Positions 30,943 to 40,197 of a stretch of DNA of 64,000 bases are shown piece by piece (the first letter of the stretch is position 1; every line of letters begins with the position of its first letter). Made by a program: the position numbers and the translations under genes. The notes beneath the pieces are model-generated. The model was given only the letters and a program-made list of their open reading frames with translations. It was not told the DNA's origin and did not search any database. Origin of the DNA: Armatimonadetes bacterium Uphvl-Ar2 (GTDB taxonomy: Bacteria > Armatimonadota > Fimbriimonadia > Fimbriimonadales > Fimbriimonadaceae); the NCBI GenBank assembly GCA_002162095.1, contig CP021424.1:1488001-1552000 (forward strand), read 5' to 3'.

Positions 30943-33150
30943 ATGAGCAAAATTCCTACCGCCCCTGAACCCATGGAGATTGATATCCAGGGCATGACCT
31001 GCGCCTCGTGTGTGGCGCGCGTCGAGCGATTCGTGAAGAAAGTCGAAGGCGTGGACGAGGTCGCGGTGAACTTCGCCAACCACGTCGGCACCATTCATCA
31101 CCAGGGCCTCGCCCCCGAGACGGTGATCAAGGCGGTGGAAGCGGCGGGGTTCCAGGCCAGGTTGCGCCAACCCGTCCGCGCCACCAGCCCGCAAGAAGAA
31201 GCACAAGCGCTGCGAGACCATGAGGCCACGGCGCAACATGCCCGGCGCGAGCTCATTGGGGCCGCCGGCCTGGCGATCCCCGTCATTCTCATCTCGATGA
31301 TCTGGCACCTCCGCGCCGAGTGGGTGAATGGTCTCCTGCTCCTGCTCTCCACCCCGGTCATCTTCTACTTTGGGCGGCAGTTCTATCGCAACACCTGGCG
31401 GGCGGCGCGCCACGGCTCCACCACCATGGATACGCTCATTGCGGTGGGCACGGGCGCGGCCTGGATCTACAGTGTTTACGGCCTCCTCGCCTACCGGGGG
31501 CACAGCCACGCGCAGAGCGAGCACATCTACTTTGAAGTCGGGGCCGGCATTGTGGTGCTGGTGCTGCTGGGGCGTTACTTTGAGGCCCGCGCCAAGTCGC
31601 GCATGTCCGGCGCCATCGAAATGCTGATGGGGCTCGCCCCCAAGACGGCCACGGTGCTGCGCCCCGATGGCACGGAGGCCGTGGTGCCTATCGATCAGAT
31701 CGTGGCCGGTGACATCCTGCGCCTCAAGCCCGGCGAGAAGGTGGCGGTGGACGGCACCGTGCTCAGCGGGAACACCTACATTGACGAATCCATGCTGACG
31801 GGCGAGCCCCAGCCGGTCGAGAAGGGCGAAGGCGCCCACGTCACGGCGGGCACGGTCAACCAAACCGGCAGCCTCATCTACCGCGCCGAGCGGGTGGGGG
31901 CGGAGACCATGCTCGCGCAGATCGTGCGCATGGTGGAGCGAGCGCAAGGCTCCAAGGCCCCGATGCAGCGCATGGTGGACCGGGTTTCGGGCGTCTTTGT
32001 GCCGGTGGTGATGGTTCTAGCTCTGCTGACGGCGGCGTTCACGTTCTGGCAATTGCGTTCGCTGGATGTGGCCCTCATGCGGGCGGTGGCGGTGCTGGTG
32101 ATTGCGTGCCCCTGCGCCCTGGGTTTGGCGACCCCGACGGCTCTGATGGTGGGAACCGGACGGGGAGCCGAACTTGGCATCTTGGTGAAGGACGGGGAAG
32201 CGCTAGAACGCGCCGCCGCCATCCGCACGGTGTTGCTGGATAAGACGGGCACCATCACGCAGGGTAAGCCATCGCTCACGGACTTCATTGTGTGGGGCAC
32301 GCGCCCCCGGGCGGAGCTACTGGCGCTGGCGGCGGCGGTGGAATCGCCTTCCGAGCACCCCATCGCCCAGTCGGTCATCCGGGCCGCGCAGGCGGAAAAC
32401 CTGGCGTGGCCCGAGGTGGAGGACTTTGAATCTTTGCGCGGGCAAGGTGTCCGCGCCCGGGTGCAAGGGCAAGAGTGGTACCTCACCAGCCCTGAATCCA
32501 CCGCGCAGTTCCTTGCGCTCGGCTCTGACCAAATGGTGCAAATCAGCGCCATGCAGGCCGAAGGCAAGACTGTCTTTGTTCTCCACGATGGCCACCTCGC
32601 GCACGCGATGATCGCCGTGGCCGACACCGTCAGTGAGACGAGCGCCGAGGCCATCCGATTAATTCGCGCGCAAGGCCTGCGACCCGTGATGGTGACGGGC
32701 GACAACCGCCTGACGGCCCGCGTGATCGCCGACCAGGTCGGGATTGACGAGGTGGAGGCCGAAGTGCGCCCCGAAGGCAAGGCCCAGATTGTGCAAAAAC
32801 ACCAAAGCAACGGCGCAGTGGCGATGGTGGGCGATGGCATCAACGATGCTCCGGCTCTCGCGCAGGCCGACCTTGGCTTTGCCATGGGTCACGGCACCGA
32901 CATCGCCATGGAAACCGCCGGCATCACCATTCTGCGGTCGGATTTGCGGCTAGTGCCCCTGGCGGTTCGGCTGTCGCAGTCCACCTTGCGCACCATTCGG
33001 GGCAACCTGTTCTGGGCGTTCGTCTACAACACCGTGATGATCCCGCTGGCCGCGCTGGGGATGCTCAGCCCCATGCTGGCGGCGGGCGCCATGGGGCTCA
33101 GCAGTGTCTCGGTGGTTCTGAACTCGCTCCGATTGAAGCGATTCGCGTAA
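30943..33150 (+). CDS. copA: Copper-exporting P1B-type ATPase CopA
   Basis: 735 residues from ATG 30943 with GGAG upstream. One N-terminal heavy-metal-associated domain with GMTCASC (Cys20, Cys23), then eight membrane helices. The transport CPC motif is at 389-391, the actuator has DESMLTGEP, phosphorylation occurs at Asp433 in DKTGT, SEHPI is the P1B-specific HP motif, and [10 protein letters not shown] the hinge. This pattern is the Cu(I)-export subgroup. It pumps Cu(I) out of the cytoplasm and is regulated with csoR. Confidence 0.95.
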   Translation: MSKIPTAPEPMEIDIQGMTCASCVARVERFVKKVEGVDEVAVNFANHVGTIHHQGLAPETVIKAVEAAGFQARLRQPVRATSPQEEAQALRDHEATAQHARRELIGAAGLAIPVILISMIWHLRAEWVNGLLLLLSTPVIFYFGRQFYRNTWRAARHGSTTMDTLIAVGTGAAWIYSVYGLLAYRGHSHAQSEHIYFEVGAGIVVLVLLGRYFEARAKSRMSGAIEMLMGLAPKTATVLRPDGTEAVVPIDQIVAGDILRLKPGEKVAVDGTVLSGNTYIDESMLTGEPQPVEKGEGAHVTAGTVNQTGSLIYRAERVGAETMLAQIVRMVERAQGSKAPMQRMVDRVSGVFVPVVMVLALLTAAFTFWQLRSLDVALMRAVAVLVIACPCALGLATPTALMVGTGRGAELGILVKDGEALERAAAIRTVLLDKTGTITQGKPSLTDFIVWGTRPRAELLALAAAVESPSEHPIAQSVIRAAQAENLAWPEVEDFESLRGQGVRARVQGQEWYLTSPESTAQFLALGSDQMVQISAMQAEGKTVFVLHDGHLAHAMIAVADTVSETSAEAIRLIRAQGLRPVMVTGDNRLTARVIADQVGIDEVEAEVRPEGKAQIVQKHQSNGAVAMVGDGINDAPALAQADLGFAMGHGTDIAMETAGITILRSDLRLVPLAVRLSQSTLRTIRGNLFWAFVYNTVMIPLAALGMLSPMLAAGAMGLSSVSVVLNSLRLKRFA

Positions 33151-33316
33151 CTCTTTGTACAATTGCCGAACATAGGGCCCGAAGTGTTAAGGACGGATGA
33201 AAGCAGGGATTGCTAGTAGTTCTACCTGCCTGTATTTGTGCGGAAGGGTGCTAGACTGCCCCTAACGGCTCAGGGCGGCTTGCCTTGGCCATGCCTTTTA
33301 GGCGAGGGAAATCCTA

Positions 33317-34216
33317 ATGAACAAGTTGATGATGATCGCGGGTGCGATGGTGGCGGTGACGGCACCGGCTTACGCCGTGACGCTTTATTCGAGCACGTTT
33401 GATACGGGCGCTTCTGCGAGTGACTTCAATGTCATCTCCGTGAACTCTGCGGCCGATACGGTGATCTTCGGTGATGACTACGGCGCGCGCGGCGTGGCCG
33501 AAGCTCCCAGCACCCCGGGCGGCGCGGCGGCAACCTCCGGTCTCTACATGCAGACCAACAAGGGCGCGACGGGTGTCATCAACGGCATCAACGCTTACCT
33601 GACGGCGGGCGGCGTGAACACCTTCACCGGTGATATCACGGTCTCCTTCGACATGTGGATGAACGTGCCGTCGAGCCTGGTGAGCACCACCGAGCAAGCG
33701 CTCTTTGGCATCAACACCGATGGCGCCGGCACCAACACGCGCACGGGCTCAACGCAAACTGGCGCGGACGGCGTGTGGTACCACATGGCCAACGAAGGTG
33801 GTTACGGAAACACTTCCACCACCCCGAACAGCCGCGACTTCGTTGGCTACGTGAATAACACGGTTCCGACGGGTGCGCGATTTGACAATGGTCAAGAACC
33901 GTTCCTCTCGCTCTTCCCGAGCGGCCCGCTCGCGGGTGCCCCGGGCAACAGCTGGGTGCGCGTTGAGATTGAAGAAATCGCCGGCAACGTGGAGCTTCGC
34001 TTCAACGGCACAACCATCACCAACTTCGTCAATACGGGCGCGGCCGATGGCTTTGTGTTCCTGGGTTACCAAGACCCGTTCTCGAGCAGCCTTGGCGCCA
34101 CCTCGCTCTTCGTGGTGTACGACAACCTGACCGTGACCGCTGTGCCGGAACCGGCTTCGATGATCGCGCTGGGCGCGGGCCTGCTCGCCTTGGCTCGTCG
34201 CCGCCGCAAGGCCTGA
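33317..34216 (+). CDS. PEP-CTERM sorting domain protein
   Basis: 299 residues with a signal peptide (MIAGAMVAVTAPAYA), a beta-sandwich/lectin-like body (LYSSTFDTGASASDFNV at the start, VRVEIEEIAGNVELRFNG in the middle, VVYDNLTVTAVPEP near the end) and a PEP-CTERM tail VPEPASMIALGAGLLALARR. It is likely exported and processed by an exosortase. The preceding 166 nt hold a GAGGG ribosome-binding site and a TAGACT -10-like box at 33252-33257. A strong terminator follows. Confidence 0.88.
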   Translation: MNKLMMIAGAMVAVTAPAYAVTLYSSTFDTGASASDFNVISVNSAADTVIFGDDYGARGVAEAPSTPGGAAATSGLYMQTNKGATGVINGINAYLTAGGVNTFTGDITVSFDMWMNVPSSLVSTTEQALFGINTDGAGTNTRTGSTQTGADGVWYHMANEGGYGNTSTTPNSRDFVGYVNNTVPTGARFDNGQEPFLSLFPSGPLAGAPGNSWVRVEIEEIAGNVELRFNGTTITNFVNTGAADGFVFLGYQDPFSSSLGATSLFVVYDNLTVTAVPEPASMIALGAGLLALARRRRKA

Positions 34217-34238
34217 ACTTCGGCTCAAGCCTCGTTAG

Positions 34239-34273
34239 AACTCCCTTCGGCCTGAGCCGAGGGGAGTTTTTCT
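34239..34273 (+). terminator. Rho-independent terminator of the PEP-CTERM gene
   Basis: AACTCCCTTCGGC-ctga-GCCGAGGGGAGTT, a 13-bp stem with a single T-G wobble, followed by TTTCTTT. Confidence 0.88.
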
Positions 34274-34291
34274 TTGTGCACCGGGCTCGGG

Positions 34292-34297
34292 TAGGGT
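34292..34297 (+). promoter_or_regulatory. -10-like box TAGGGT, leaderless arrangement
   Basis: TAGGGT ends 5 nt before ATG 34303. The upstream terminator means this gene needs its own promoter, which supports the call. Confidence 0.45.
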
Positions 34298-34302
34298 GAG
34301 GC

Positions 34303-34638
34303 ATGCCGCAGTTCTTGGTCGCCATCCACCACCCCGACGATTACCAACCGGGTCTCGTCGAAGACGACGCCATGCGCCACGACATTGATGTCCTTAACGA
34401 CGACATGGTCGCAGCGGGGGTGCGTAAGTTTGTGGGCGGACTGAAGCCCGTCGCCCAGGCCCGCTCCATCCCGCCGGGCGGTGGTGAAGTCACGGAAGCC
34501 CCCACCATGCTCGGCACCCTGCACATGGGTGGCCTATGGGTGCTGGAATGCGCCGACCTGGACGAGGCATTAGCCTGGGGGCAAAGAGCGGCGAAGGCCT
34601 GCCGCGCCCCGGTGGAAGTCCGTCCCTTCTACCCCTAA
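34303..34638 (+). CDS. YCII-related (DGPF-type) small protein
   Basis: 111 residues of the YciI/DGPF dimeric alpha-beta barrel family: PQFLVAIHHPDD start, FVGGLKPVAQARSI, LGTLHMGGLWVLECADLDEALAWGQRAA and VEVRPFYP end. Relatives are often encoded with ECF sigma factors, but none is adjacent here. Function unknown. Confidence 0.82.
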   Translation: MPQFLVAIHHPDDYQPGLVEDDAMRHDIDVLNDDMVAAGVRKFVGGLKPVAQARSIPPGGGEVTEAPTMLGTLHMGGLWVLECADLDEALAWGQRAAKACRAPVEVRPFYP

Positions 34639-34689
34639 GATTGGCCCCGTCCTAACCTTGCCTTAAACAAAGCTACGCTCGGAAGTGGT

Positions 34690-34695
34690 TAAACT
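34690..34695 (+). promoter_or_regulatory. -10-like box TAAACT, leaderless arrangement
   Basis: TAAACT ends 6 nt before ATG 34702; no ribosome-binding site is present. Confidence 0.45.
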
Positions 34696-34701
34696 GCCCC
34701 C

Positions 34702-36081
34702 ATGGAACTCAATCGGCGCGACCTTCTCAAGACGAGCCTGGCGGGTGGACTTCTCGGGGTAACTGGCCTTCTCACCCGGGCGTCCCTCGCCAGCCCCGCG
34801 CTCCGCCGCGACTACGGTAACGAACAAGTGGGCTACGGTGCCCTGCGCCGCCGCGCCGCCGAGAACACCGGCCAAGAAATTCTGGCCCTGCCCGACGGGT
34901 TCCGGTACACCGCGTTCGGGGCCACCGGCGACAAGATGTCGGATGGCTACATCACGCCCGGTGCGCACGACGGCATGGCCACCCTTAATCACCGGGGCAA
35001 GATCCGCATCGTCCGTAACCACGAGGTGCGCAATAAGCCCGAGGAGTCGGGTGCCTACGGTTCGCTGGAAACCGCCTACGACCCGCGCGGCGGCGGCGGC
35101 ACGACGACCCTGATCGTGGACCCCGAAACCCGCCTGCTGGAGCGAGATTTCGTCTCCCTCAACGGCACCATCGTCAACTGCGCGGGGGGGCGCACCCCCT
35201 GGGGCACCTGGATTAGCTGCGAAGAATCCACGGCCGGCGAAGGCATCAGCCAGGTCTATCACAAGGACGAAACCCTGGGCGGCGGCTTTGCCCGGCCGCA
35301 CGGCTATAACTTCGAAGTCTCCTTCCTCGACGACGAGCCGGTGCGCGCGAAGCCGCTCTACGAAATGGGGCGCTTTATTCACGAAGCCATCGCCGTGGAC
35401 CCCAGCACCGGCATCGTCTACCAAACCGAAGACCACAAGACGGCGGGCTTCTATCGCTACATCCCCCACGTGTATGGCAAGCTGGCCGAGGGCGGCAAGC
35501 TGCAGATGGCCAAGGTGAAGGGCCGCGACCTGGTGGACACGCGCAAGGGCCAGCCCAAGAACGTGACCTACGAAATCGAGTGGGTGGACATCAAGAATCC
35601 GGACCCGAGCAACGCCTGGAGCGACTCGCTGGCGCTGGGCAACCAAGGCCGCGAGAACGGCGCCATGACGTTCGGGCGACTGGAAGGGGCGTGGTACGCC
35701 GAGGGCGCGATCTTCCTCAACAGCACCGACGGCGGCGATGAAGGTCTGGGGCAGGTGTGGCGCTATACGCCCATGGGCGAATCGCGCGGCGAACTGACAC
35801 TGCTATTTGAATCGCCGAGCGCGGACGTCCTGGATGCCCCGGACAACCTCTGCGTTTCACCGAAGGGCTCGCTGGTGATCTGCGAGGATGGCGACGATAC
35901 GCAGTACGTGCGCGGCCTGAACAAGGACGGGCTGATCTTCGATTTTGCCCTCAATGTCTTGAACGGCAGCGAGTTCTGCGGCGCAACGTTTAGCCCCGAT
36001 GGGCGGACCCTGTTCGTCAATATCCAGACCCCCGGGATCACCTTGGCGATCTGGGGGCCGTGGGAGCGAGGCGCGTTCTAA
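34702..36081 (+). CDS. PhoX/DUF839-type phosphatase, Tat-exported
   Basis: 459 residues. The N-terminus NRRDLLKTSLAGGLLGVTG is a twin-arginine signal. The body fits the DUF839/PhoX beta-propeller family: MATLNHRGKIRIVRNHEVR, NCAGGRTPWGTWISCEES with the family Cys and Glu, HGYNFEV, ETLGGGFARPHG, YQTEDHKTAGFYRYIPH and a late FCGATFSPDGRTLFVNIQTPG. PhoX enzymes are Ca/Fe-dependent periplasmic alkaline phosphatases exported folded by Tat; the family also includes uncharacterised members, so phosphatase activity is inferred. Confidence 0.88.
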   Translation: MELNRRDLLKTSLAGGLLGVTGLLTRASLASPALRRDYGNEQVGYGALRRRAAENTGQEILALPDGFRYTAFGATGDKMSDGYITPGAHDGMATLNHRGKIRIVRNHEVRNKPEESGAYGSLETAYDPRGGGGTTTLIVDPETRLLERDFVSLNGTIVNCAGGRTPWGTWISCEESTAGEGISQVYHKDETLGGGFARPHGYNFEVSFLDDEPVRAKPLYEMGRFIHEAIAVDPSTGIVYQTEDHKTAGFYRYIPHVYGKLAEGGKLQMAKVKGRDLVDTRKGQPKNVTYEIEWVDIKNPDPSNAWSDSLALGNQGRENGAMTFGRLEGAWYAEGAIFLNSTDGGDEGLGQVWRYTPMGESRGELTLLFESPSADVLDAPDNLCVSPKGSLVICEDGDDTQYVRGLNKDGLIFDFALNVLNGSEFCGATFSPDGRTLFVNIQTPGITLAIWGPWERGAF

Positions 36082-36560
36082 TCCCAGTCGTAGGGGTTAT
36101 CGCCCCGCGACCAGAGATAGGACACCAGTTGCCCGGCGTGATACGATTCGTGCCGGGCAATAAAGCTGAAGAGGGCGGCGGCCGTGACCGTCTCTAATCC
36201 GAGATACTCCGCAAACCCGGCACTGACTTTCACCTGGGCGTTGAGCTCTTCTTCAGTGGATTGATCGAGAAGTTGAAGCGTGAGCGCACGGGTCTCATCC
36301 AGCATCTTCACCAATTCGCCTACCGTCTTGGCGGCCCAGAGCGGGGCGTCTTCTTCATCCGGGTTGCCCGAGGCCACGCCTCTTAACCGGTCGGTTATGG
36401 ACCGCTCGGTGCTGATCAGCTCTACAAACTGGCCTTGGACGGTGCGCATCCCTTCGGCGGGCGCCCACGGCAGCAAGTCGTCGGTGAGGTGGGGGTAGGT
36501 TTCGGTGAGGTCCGATCGCACAGAGTGAAGTTGCGCGCGGAGCAGTTCCTTAAGAGGCAT
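36078..36560 (-). CDS. DinB-family protein
   Basis: 160 residues, a helical DinB/DUF664-type protein: LKELLRAQLHSVRSDLTETY, ELISTERSITDRLRG, and AALFSFIARHESYHAGQLVSYLW with the His pair typical of the third metal site. Its 3' end overlaps the end of the PhoX-like gene by 4 nt (convergent). A TAGACT box lies 5 nt before the ATG, with no ribosome-binding site. Confidence 0.85.
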   Translation of the reverse strand: MPLKELLRAQLHSVRSDLTETYPHLTDDLLPWAPAEGMRTVQGQFVELISTERSITDRLRGVASGNPDEEDAPLWAAKTVGELVKMLDETRALTLQLLDQSTEEELNAQVKVSAGFAEYLGLETVTAAALFSFIARHESYHAGQLVSYLWSRGDNPYDWD

Positions 36561-36565
36561 GCATC

Positions 36566-36571
36566 AGTCTA
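36566..36571 (-). promoter_or_regulatory. -10-like box TAGACT, leaderless arrangement
   Basis: TAGACT on the minus strand ends 5 nt before the DinB gene's ATG at 36560. Confidence 0.45.
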
Positions 36572-36646
36572 TCCCCTCGTGGCATTACGGGGAAGAGCCT
36601 GATGGGAAACCCCTGGCCGAATTCTTGAGTAAGAATGTTAACATCC

Positions 36647-37465
36647 ATGCGGCGCGCGTTCACCCTCATTGAGCTTTTGGTGGTCATCGCCATCATTGCC
36701 ATCCTGGCGGCGATCCTGTTCCCGGTGTTCTCGCGCGCCAAGGATGCGGCCAAGGCCACGGCGGGCATCGCCCAAATGCGCCAGCTCGCGGCGGGCGTGA
36801 TGATGTACGCAGGCGACTACGACGACTACCCGGTGCCCAGCACGAACTACGATGCGCCCATCAGTGACCCCAACCGCATCTGGACCGTGCCGATCTTGCC
36901 CTACCTCAAGAACAAGGAGATTTTGATCGCACCGGGGGCCAATACTAGCCAGTACGCCACCGACTGGAATACGCGCCAGCGCCAAAGCGTGGGCTACAAC
37001 GACGTGATGGCGATTTCTTCGCTGGTGGGCAACACTGCCGACCGCATCTGCAACGACGGGGAAGTGCGATTTGGTTGCTCCGCCTTCTGGAATGCCGCTT
37101 CGTTTGGGCAGATGGAAGAGACCGCGCGCATTGGTCTCTTTGCGAACACCCCGCACGGCAACGGCGGCAAGTATCGCGGCTTTGTGTTCGGGGCGGACAA
37201 TGGCACCGTCTATCGTCCGGACTACACGTCGTTTACGTCGCTCGATCAGGCCGTGCCGCTGGCCTCGGGCGAGGACCTGGTGCAGGTGATGGGGAATGCC
37301 CCGTTGAACTTGCAAGCGAGCGAACTCAAGCCAATCATTGGCCGCTACAACCGAGCCGGCAAGGATGGGCGCACCCCGGTGGTCTTTGCGGATGGGCACA
37401 CCAAGTCGGTGCTCGCCTCGCAGATCGCTAACGGCAGCTCGGGGATTATCTGGCGCTTCCGTTAA
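36647..37465 (+). CDS. Type II/IV pseudopilin-like protein
   Basis: 272 residues from ATG 36647 (ATG 36635 is an alternative). The prepilin leader and hydrophobic helix (RRAFTLIELLVVIAIIAILAA) carry the Phe-Thr-Leu-Ile-Glu cleavage region with Glu5. The globular part includes GDYDDYPVPSTNYD and a C-terminal VVFADGHTKSV, as in the large 'prepilin-type N-terminal cleavage/methylation' families of Armatimonadota and Planctomycetes. It is processed by a prepilin peptidase and sits in the cytoplasmic membrane or a pseudopilus; its specific role is unknown. Confidence 0.88.
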   Translation: MRRAFTLIELLVVIAIIAILAAILFPVFSRAKDAAKATAGIAQMRQLAAGVMMYAGDYDDYPVPSTNYDAPISDPNRIWTVPILPYLKNKEILIAPGANTSQYATDWNTRQRQSVGYNDVMAISSLVGNTADRICNDGEVRFGCSAFWNAASFGQMEETARIGLFANTPHGNGGKYRGFVFGADNGTVYRPDYTSFTSLDQAVPLASGEDLVQVMGNAPLNLQASELKPIIGRYNRAGKDGRTPVVFADGHTKSVLASQIANGSSGIIWRFR

Positions 37466-37935
37466 TCTGACCTTTTGGTGATGGCTTGCAGCAGCAGGTC
37501 GGGCCGCTGGCTTCCGATCAGCATCGTCCGGCCGTTGGAGAGAGTGAGCAACACGCCCAGGCGGCCTCGTGCATTCAGAGCGCTGACGCGACCGAATGGA
37601 ACCGGAAGCACGCGAATGCCCCAGCCTCCGTATTCGCGGATCGGGTCGTACTCCACGGCCATCGCCTTCACAATCTGGTCGATCGGGAGTCGCCAGCGGT
37701 AACTCGGAATGTAGCCAAAGTGAACGCGGATCTCTTGCTCGTCGACCTCCGTCGTCATGCGGAAGAGCAGGAGATACAGCAAGCCAATTGCGGCGGCCAG
37801 TCCTGCGAACGCGGCCCAGAGCGTGTCTTGGCGCGCATCTGGTTGCAACATTCCCAGGCCGATACCCAAGAAGGGTACGACCAAGATGAGTTCAGCCCAA
37901 AGCGGGAAGCGTTGCTGCTCGCGAAACTTCGTCAC
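37462..37935 (-). CDS. Membrane protein with two helices and a PH-like domain
   Basis: 157 residues from a GTG start. Two helices (AELILVVPFLGIGLGML and LWAAFAGLAAAIGLLYLLLF) are followed by a beta domain (MTTEVDEQEIRVHFGYIPSY, WRLPIDQIVKAMAVEY, GVLLTLSNGRTMLIGSQRP) that resembles a bacterial PH domain. Same architecture as the protein at 24879-25406. Function unknown; its 3' end overlaps the pseudopilin gene's end. Confidence 0.7.
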   Translation of the reverse strand: MTKFREQQRFPLWAELILVVPFLGIGLGMLQPDARQDTLWAAFAGLAAAIGLLYLLLFRMTTEVDEQEIRVHFGYIPSYRWRLPIDQIVKAMAVEYDPIREYGGWGIRVLPVPFGRVSALNARGRLGVLLTLSNGRTMLIGSQRPDLLLQAITKRSD

Positions 37936-37964
37936 TTCAAGTCCATTACGGACCGAAGAAGGGC

Positions 37965-38432
37965 TTAGGTTGCGGATTCAGTGCCTTCGGCAATCGCCTT
38001 GATGCGCCCCACGGCTTCGCCCCACGTCGCGTCCATCCAGTCGTACATGTCTTCCGTAACTTGGCACTTGACGTGAAGCGTGTAAATGTCCGGGCCACCT
38101 TCTAGTACGTAACCCTCTTCACAGCCTGCCCACGCGGCCACCTCGGGCGTGTCAAACACGTCTTGATCGCCCTGCACAAACCCCTTGTGCCTAAATGTCA
38201 CCTGGTGGCCCGCCTCGTAGGTCGCCACTTCCGAAACCAATCCGCCGCGCACGCCATTCTCATCCAGACCAATGAACCGCACTGTATTCCCCATGCGCCA
38301 CGCTCCTTCGTAGAACGTGCCCACGCAAAACGGTTCACACCATTTGGTGTAAGTTTCGGGCGATTCGATAACGTTCCAAATCGCGGCCCGGTCTCCCCGG
38401 ATTTCAACCGACTTCTCGATGGTCTTGATCAT
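37965..38432 (-). CDS. SRPBCC-family (START-like) protein
   Basis: 155 residues: IEKSVEIRGDRAAIWNVIESPETYTKWCEPF start, NTVRFIGLDENG, a central GGLVSEVATYEAGHQVTFRHKG and a long C-terminal helix YDWMDATWGEAVGRIKAIAE. This is the polyketide-cyclase/AHSA1-like helix-grip fold that binds a hydrophobic ligand. Ligand unknown. Its ATG overlaps the stop of the upstream isomerase-like gene (ATGA), so the two are coupled. Confidence 0.82.
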   Translation of the reverse strand: MIKTIEKSVEIRGDRAAIWNVIESPETYTKWCEPFCVGTFYEGAWRMGNTVRFIGLDENGVRGGLVSEVATYEAGHQVTFRHKGFVQGDQDVFDTPEVAAWAGCEEGYVLEGGPDIYTLHVKCQVTEDMYDWMDATWGEAVGRIKAIAEGTESAT

Positions 38433-39298
38433 GATCGGCCTAGAATCGCATCCATCGCGCGGGATGCATTCGCGCAGCGCACCAGCGGGTAATGGGCGTA
38501 GTACGGAATCATTTCCGCCACCACCGGGCCCTCATAGCCAATGTCAGCGATGGCCTGCATCACGTCCGGCCAAGGCACATCGCCTTCCAGCAGGTCCACA
38601 AAACCGTCAATCGTGCCCACGGCCCGCCGGAAATCCTTAAAGTGAATCCCCACCACCAGCGGCCCCAGGGTGCGCAGCCAGTCTTGCGGGTGGCCAAAGG
38701 GCATCAGGTTTGCTACGTCCACGTAAGCGCCCACGGCCGGACTTTCCACCGATTGGATGAAACTGCGCATCTCGGCAGGGGAGAGCAGGAACTTGTTCCA
38801 CACGTTCTCAATGCCCATGCGCACGCCGCAGGCTTTGGCGGTCGGGGCCACGGCCTTCAGGCCCTCGCGGGCGTAGTTCAGCACTTCGTCATAGGGCTGG
38901 GCGGCGCGATCCGGCAAGAAGAAGACATCCACCGCCCCCGGGATGGTGAGCAGAGTGCGCGCCCCCAGCCAGCCGGTGATCTGCACCATGGCCGTCAGTT
39001 CTTCGCGGGCCTGTTGGCGGCTCCCCGCATCGGCATTGCCCAGCGCATTGCCCCAATAGAGGCCCGAAGCCACGCTCGCAATCTTGACGCCCGCATCCGC
39101 CGCCTGCTGCAGAATGCGCTGGCAATCGGCTTCGGTCGTGGCGGGGGTTAGGTCTCCGGCCCCGCCGATGCAGACCTCCACGGCCTCAAATCCATGCGCC
39201 TTGGCGTGGGCAAAGAACTCGGTGATCGGCATCGCGCCTTCTAAACCGCCGGGGTACGACCAGTAGTTGATGGACTTGAGAAGCATGGCTGGGTTCAT
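38429..39298 (-). CDS. Sugar phosphate isomerase/epimerase-like TIM-barrel protein
   Basis: 289 residues of the xylose-isomerase-like AP_endonuc_2 family: AKAHGFEAVEVCIGGAG, MGIENVWNKFLLSPAEMRSF with the metal-ligand Glu, YVDVANLMPFGHPQDWL, VGIHFKDFRRAVGTIDGFVDL and EGPVVAEMIPYY. Divalent metal ligands (Glu, Asp, His, Glu) appear intact. It could interconvert keto/aldo sugars or act in inositol-type metabolism; the substrate is not determined. Confidence 0.87.
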   Translation of the reverse strand: MNPAMLLKSINYWSYPGGLEGAMPITEFFAHAKAHGFEAVEVCIGGAGDLTPATTEADCQRILQQAADAGVKIASVASGLYWGNALGNADAGSRQQAREELTAMVQITGWLGARTLLTIPGAVDVFFLPDRAAQPYDEVLNYAREGLKAVAPTAKACGVRMGIENVWNKFLLSPAEMRSFIQSVESPAVGAYVDVANLMPFGHPQDWLRTLGPLVVGIHFKDFRRAVGTIDGFVDLLEGDVPWPDVMQAIADIGYEGPVVAEMIPYYAHYPLVRCANASRAMDAILGRS

Positions 39299-39335
39299 TC
39301 TTGCAGAATCGTGCCGCCTCTTGCACCTCTCTTCG

Positions 39336-39341
39336 CATAAT
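39336..39341 (+). promoter_or_regulatory. -10-like box CATAAT, leaderless arrangement
   Basis: CATAAT ends 5 nt before the GTG at 39347, with no ribosome-binding site. Confidence 0.45.
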
Positions 39342-39346
39342 GAATT

Positions 39347-40080
39347 GTGGATTTGCCGCTCCCTTTTGGCTTCGAACCCGATGAAGAGCTGGCCGGTGGC
39401 TACTGCTCGCGGGTGTGGGCGACGGGGGATCTTGTGCTCAAGGTGCCGTGGCGAGGGGAGGAACTTGATTCAGGTTGGCAAGCGGCCCTGGCCCTGCAAG
39501 GACGGGGAGGCCCCCGGTCCATCACCATGACCCGACCACCGGCGCCCTCGTCATGGATCGGATCGTGCCGGGCACGCCGCTACATCAGAGCGGGCTAAGT
39601 GAAGAGGGCATGGATGAGATCTTTGCGGGATTCGTCTCTCGGTGGTCGGGGTTGCCGCTGGAGGGCATGACGCCGCTCGCAACGTACACGGCGGAGACTC
39701 CCCACCTCGCTTTGCGCGACGAACTCCTGGCCAATAGCCCTCCGCCGGTGTTCCTCCACGGCGACTTGCACCACCAGAACATCCTCGCTGGACCTGGGGG
39801 TTCCCATTGGGTCATTGACCCCAAAGGGCTCGCGGGGGACCCGGCCTTCGAAGCCGCCGCCTGGCTCCGCAATCCGCGCGATCAATCTCGCGAATCGGGC
39901 GAAATCGAAGCTCGGCTTGAGCGACGCACCCAGTTTCTGCAAGCCAGATTCGGCTGGGATCGTTGGCGGATGGAGGCCTGGACCCTTCTGACCCTGGATG
40001 ACACCGCCGACCCGCCCGACCGCGATACCTTCTGGGATGACCTCACGCAACTGCTGCGCCGTCGCCTGCTCGGGGCATAA
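39347..40080 (+). CDS. Aminoglycoside/choline phosphotransferase-like kinase, one-base frameshift
   Basis: Two frames join into ~244 residues if one C is added to the C5 run at 39511-39515. The first part (LPFGFEPDEELAGGYCSRVW, DLVLKVPW with the ATP-binding Lys) continues into HHHDPTTGALVMDRIVPGTPL. Later come the catalytic loop FLHGDLHHQNIL (HGDxxxxN) and WVIDPKGLAGDPAFEAAAW (DPK in place of DFG/DxD). This is the APH family, including streptomycin 6-kinase-like enzymes that phosphorylate small alcohols. The GTG start is leaderless-like. The break is probably an assembly error. Confidence 0.8.
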
Positions 40081-40112
40081 AAAACCCGCCCGGTGGGAAC
40101 CGTTGGGCGGGT
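40079..40112 (-). terminator. Rho-independent terminator of the LuxR-type gene
   Basis: On the minus strand ACCCGCCC-aacggttcccacc-GGGCGGGT (8-bp stem) is followed by TTTTT. The plus-strand side lacks a T run, so it serves the minus-strand gene at 40198. Confidence 0.75.
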
Positions 40113-40197
40113 AACCGCTTGAATGCAAGATTCAAGATTTTTGGGGTCGCTTTGATCTGGCCGTGGTGTCAAGGACAATCACGCCAAAGGCCTACTT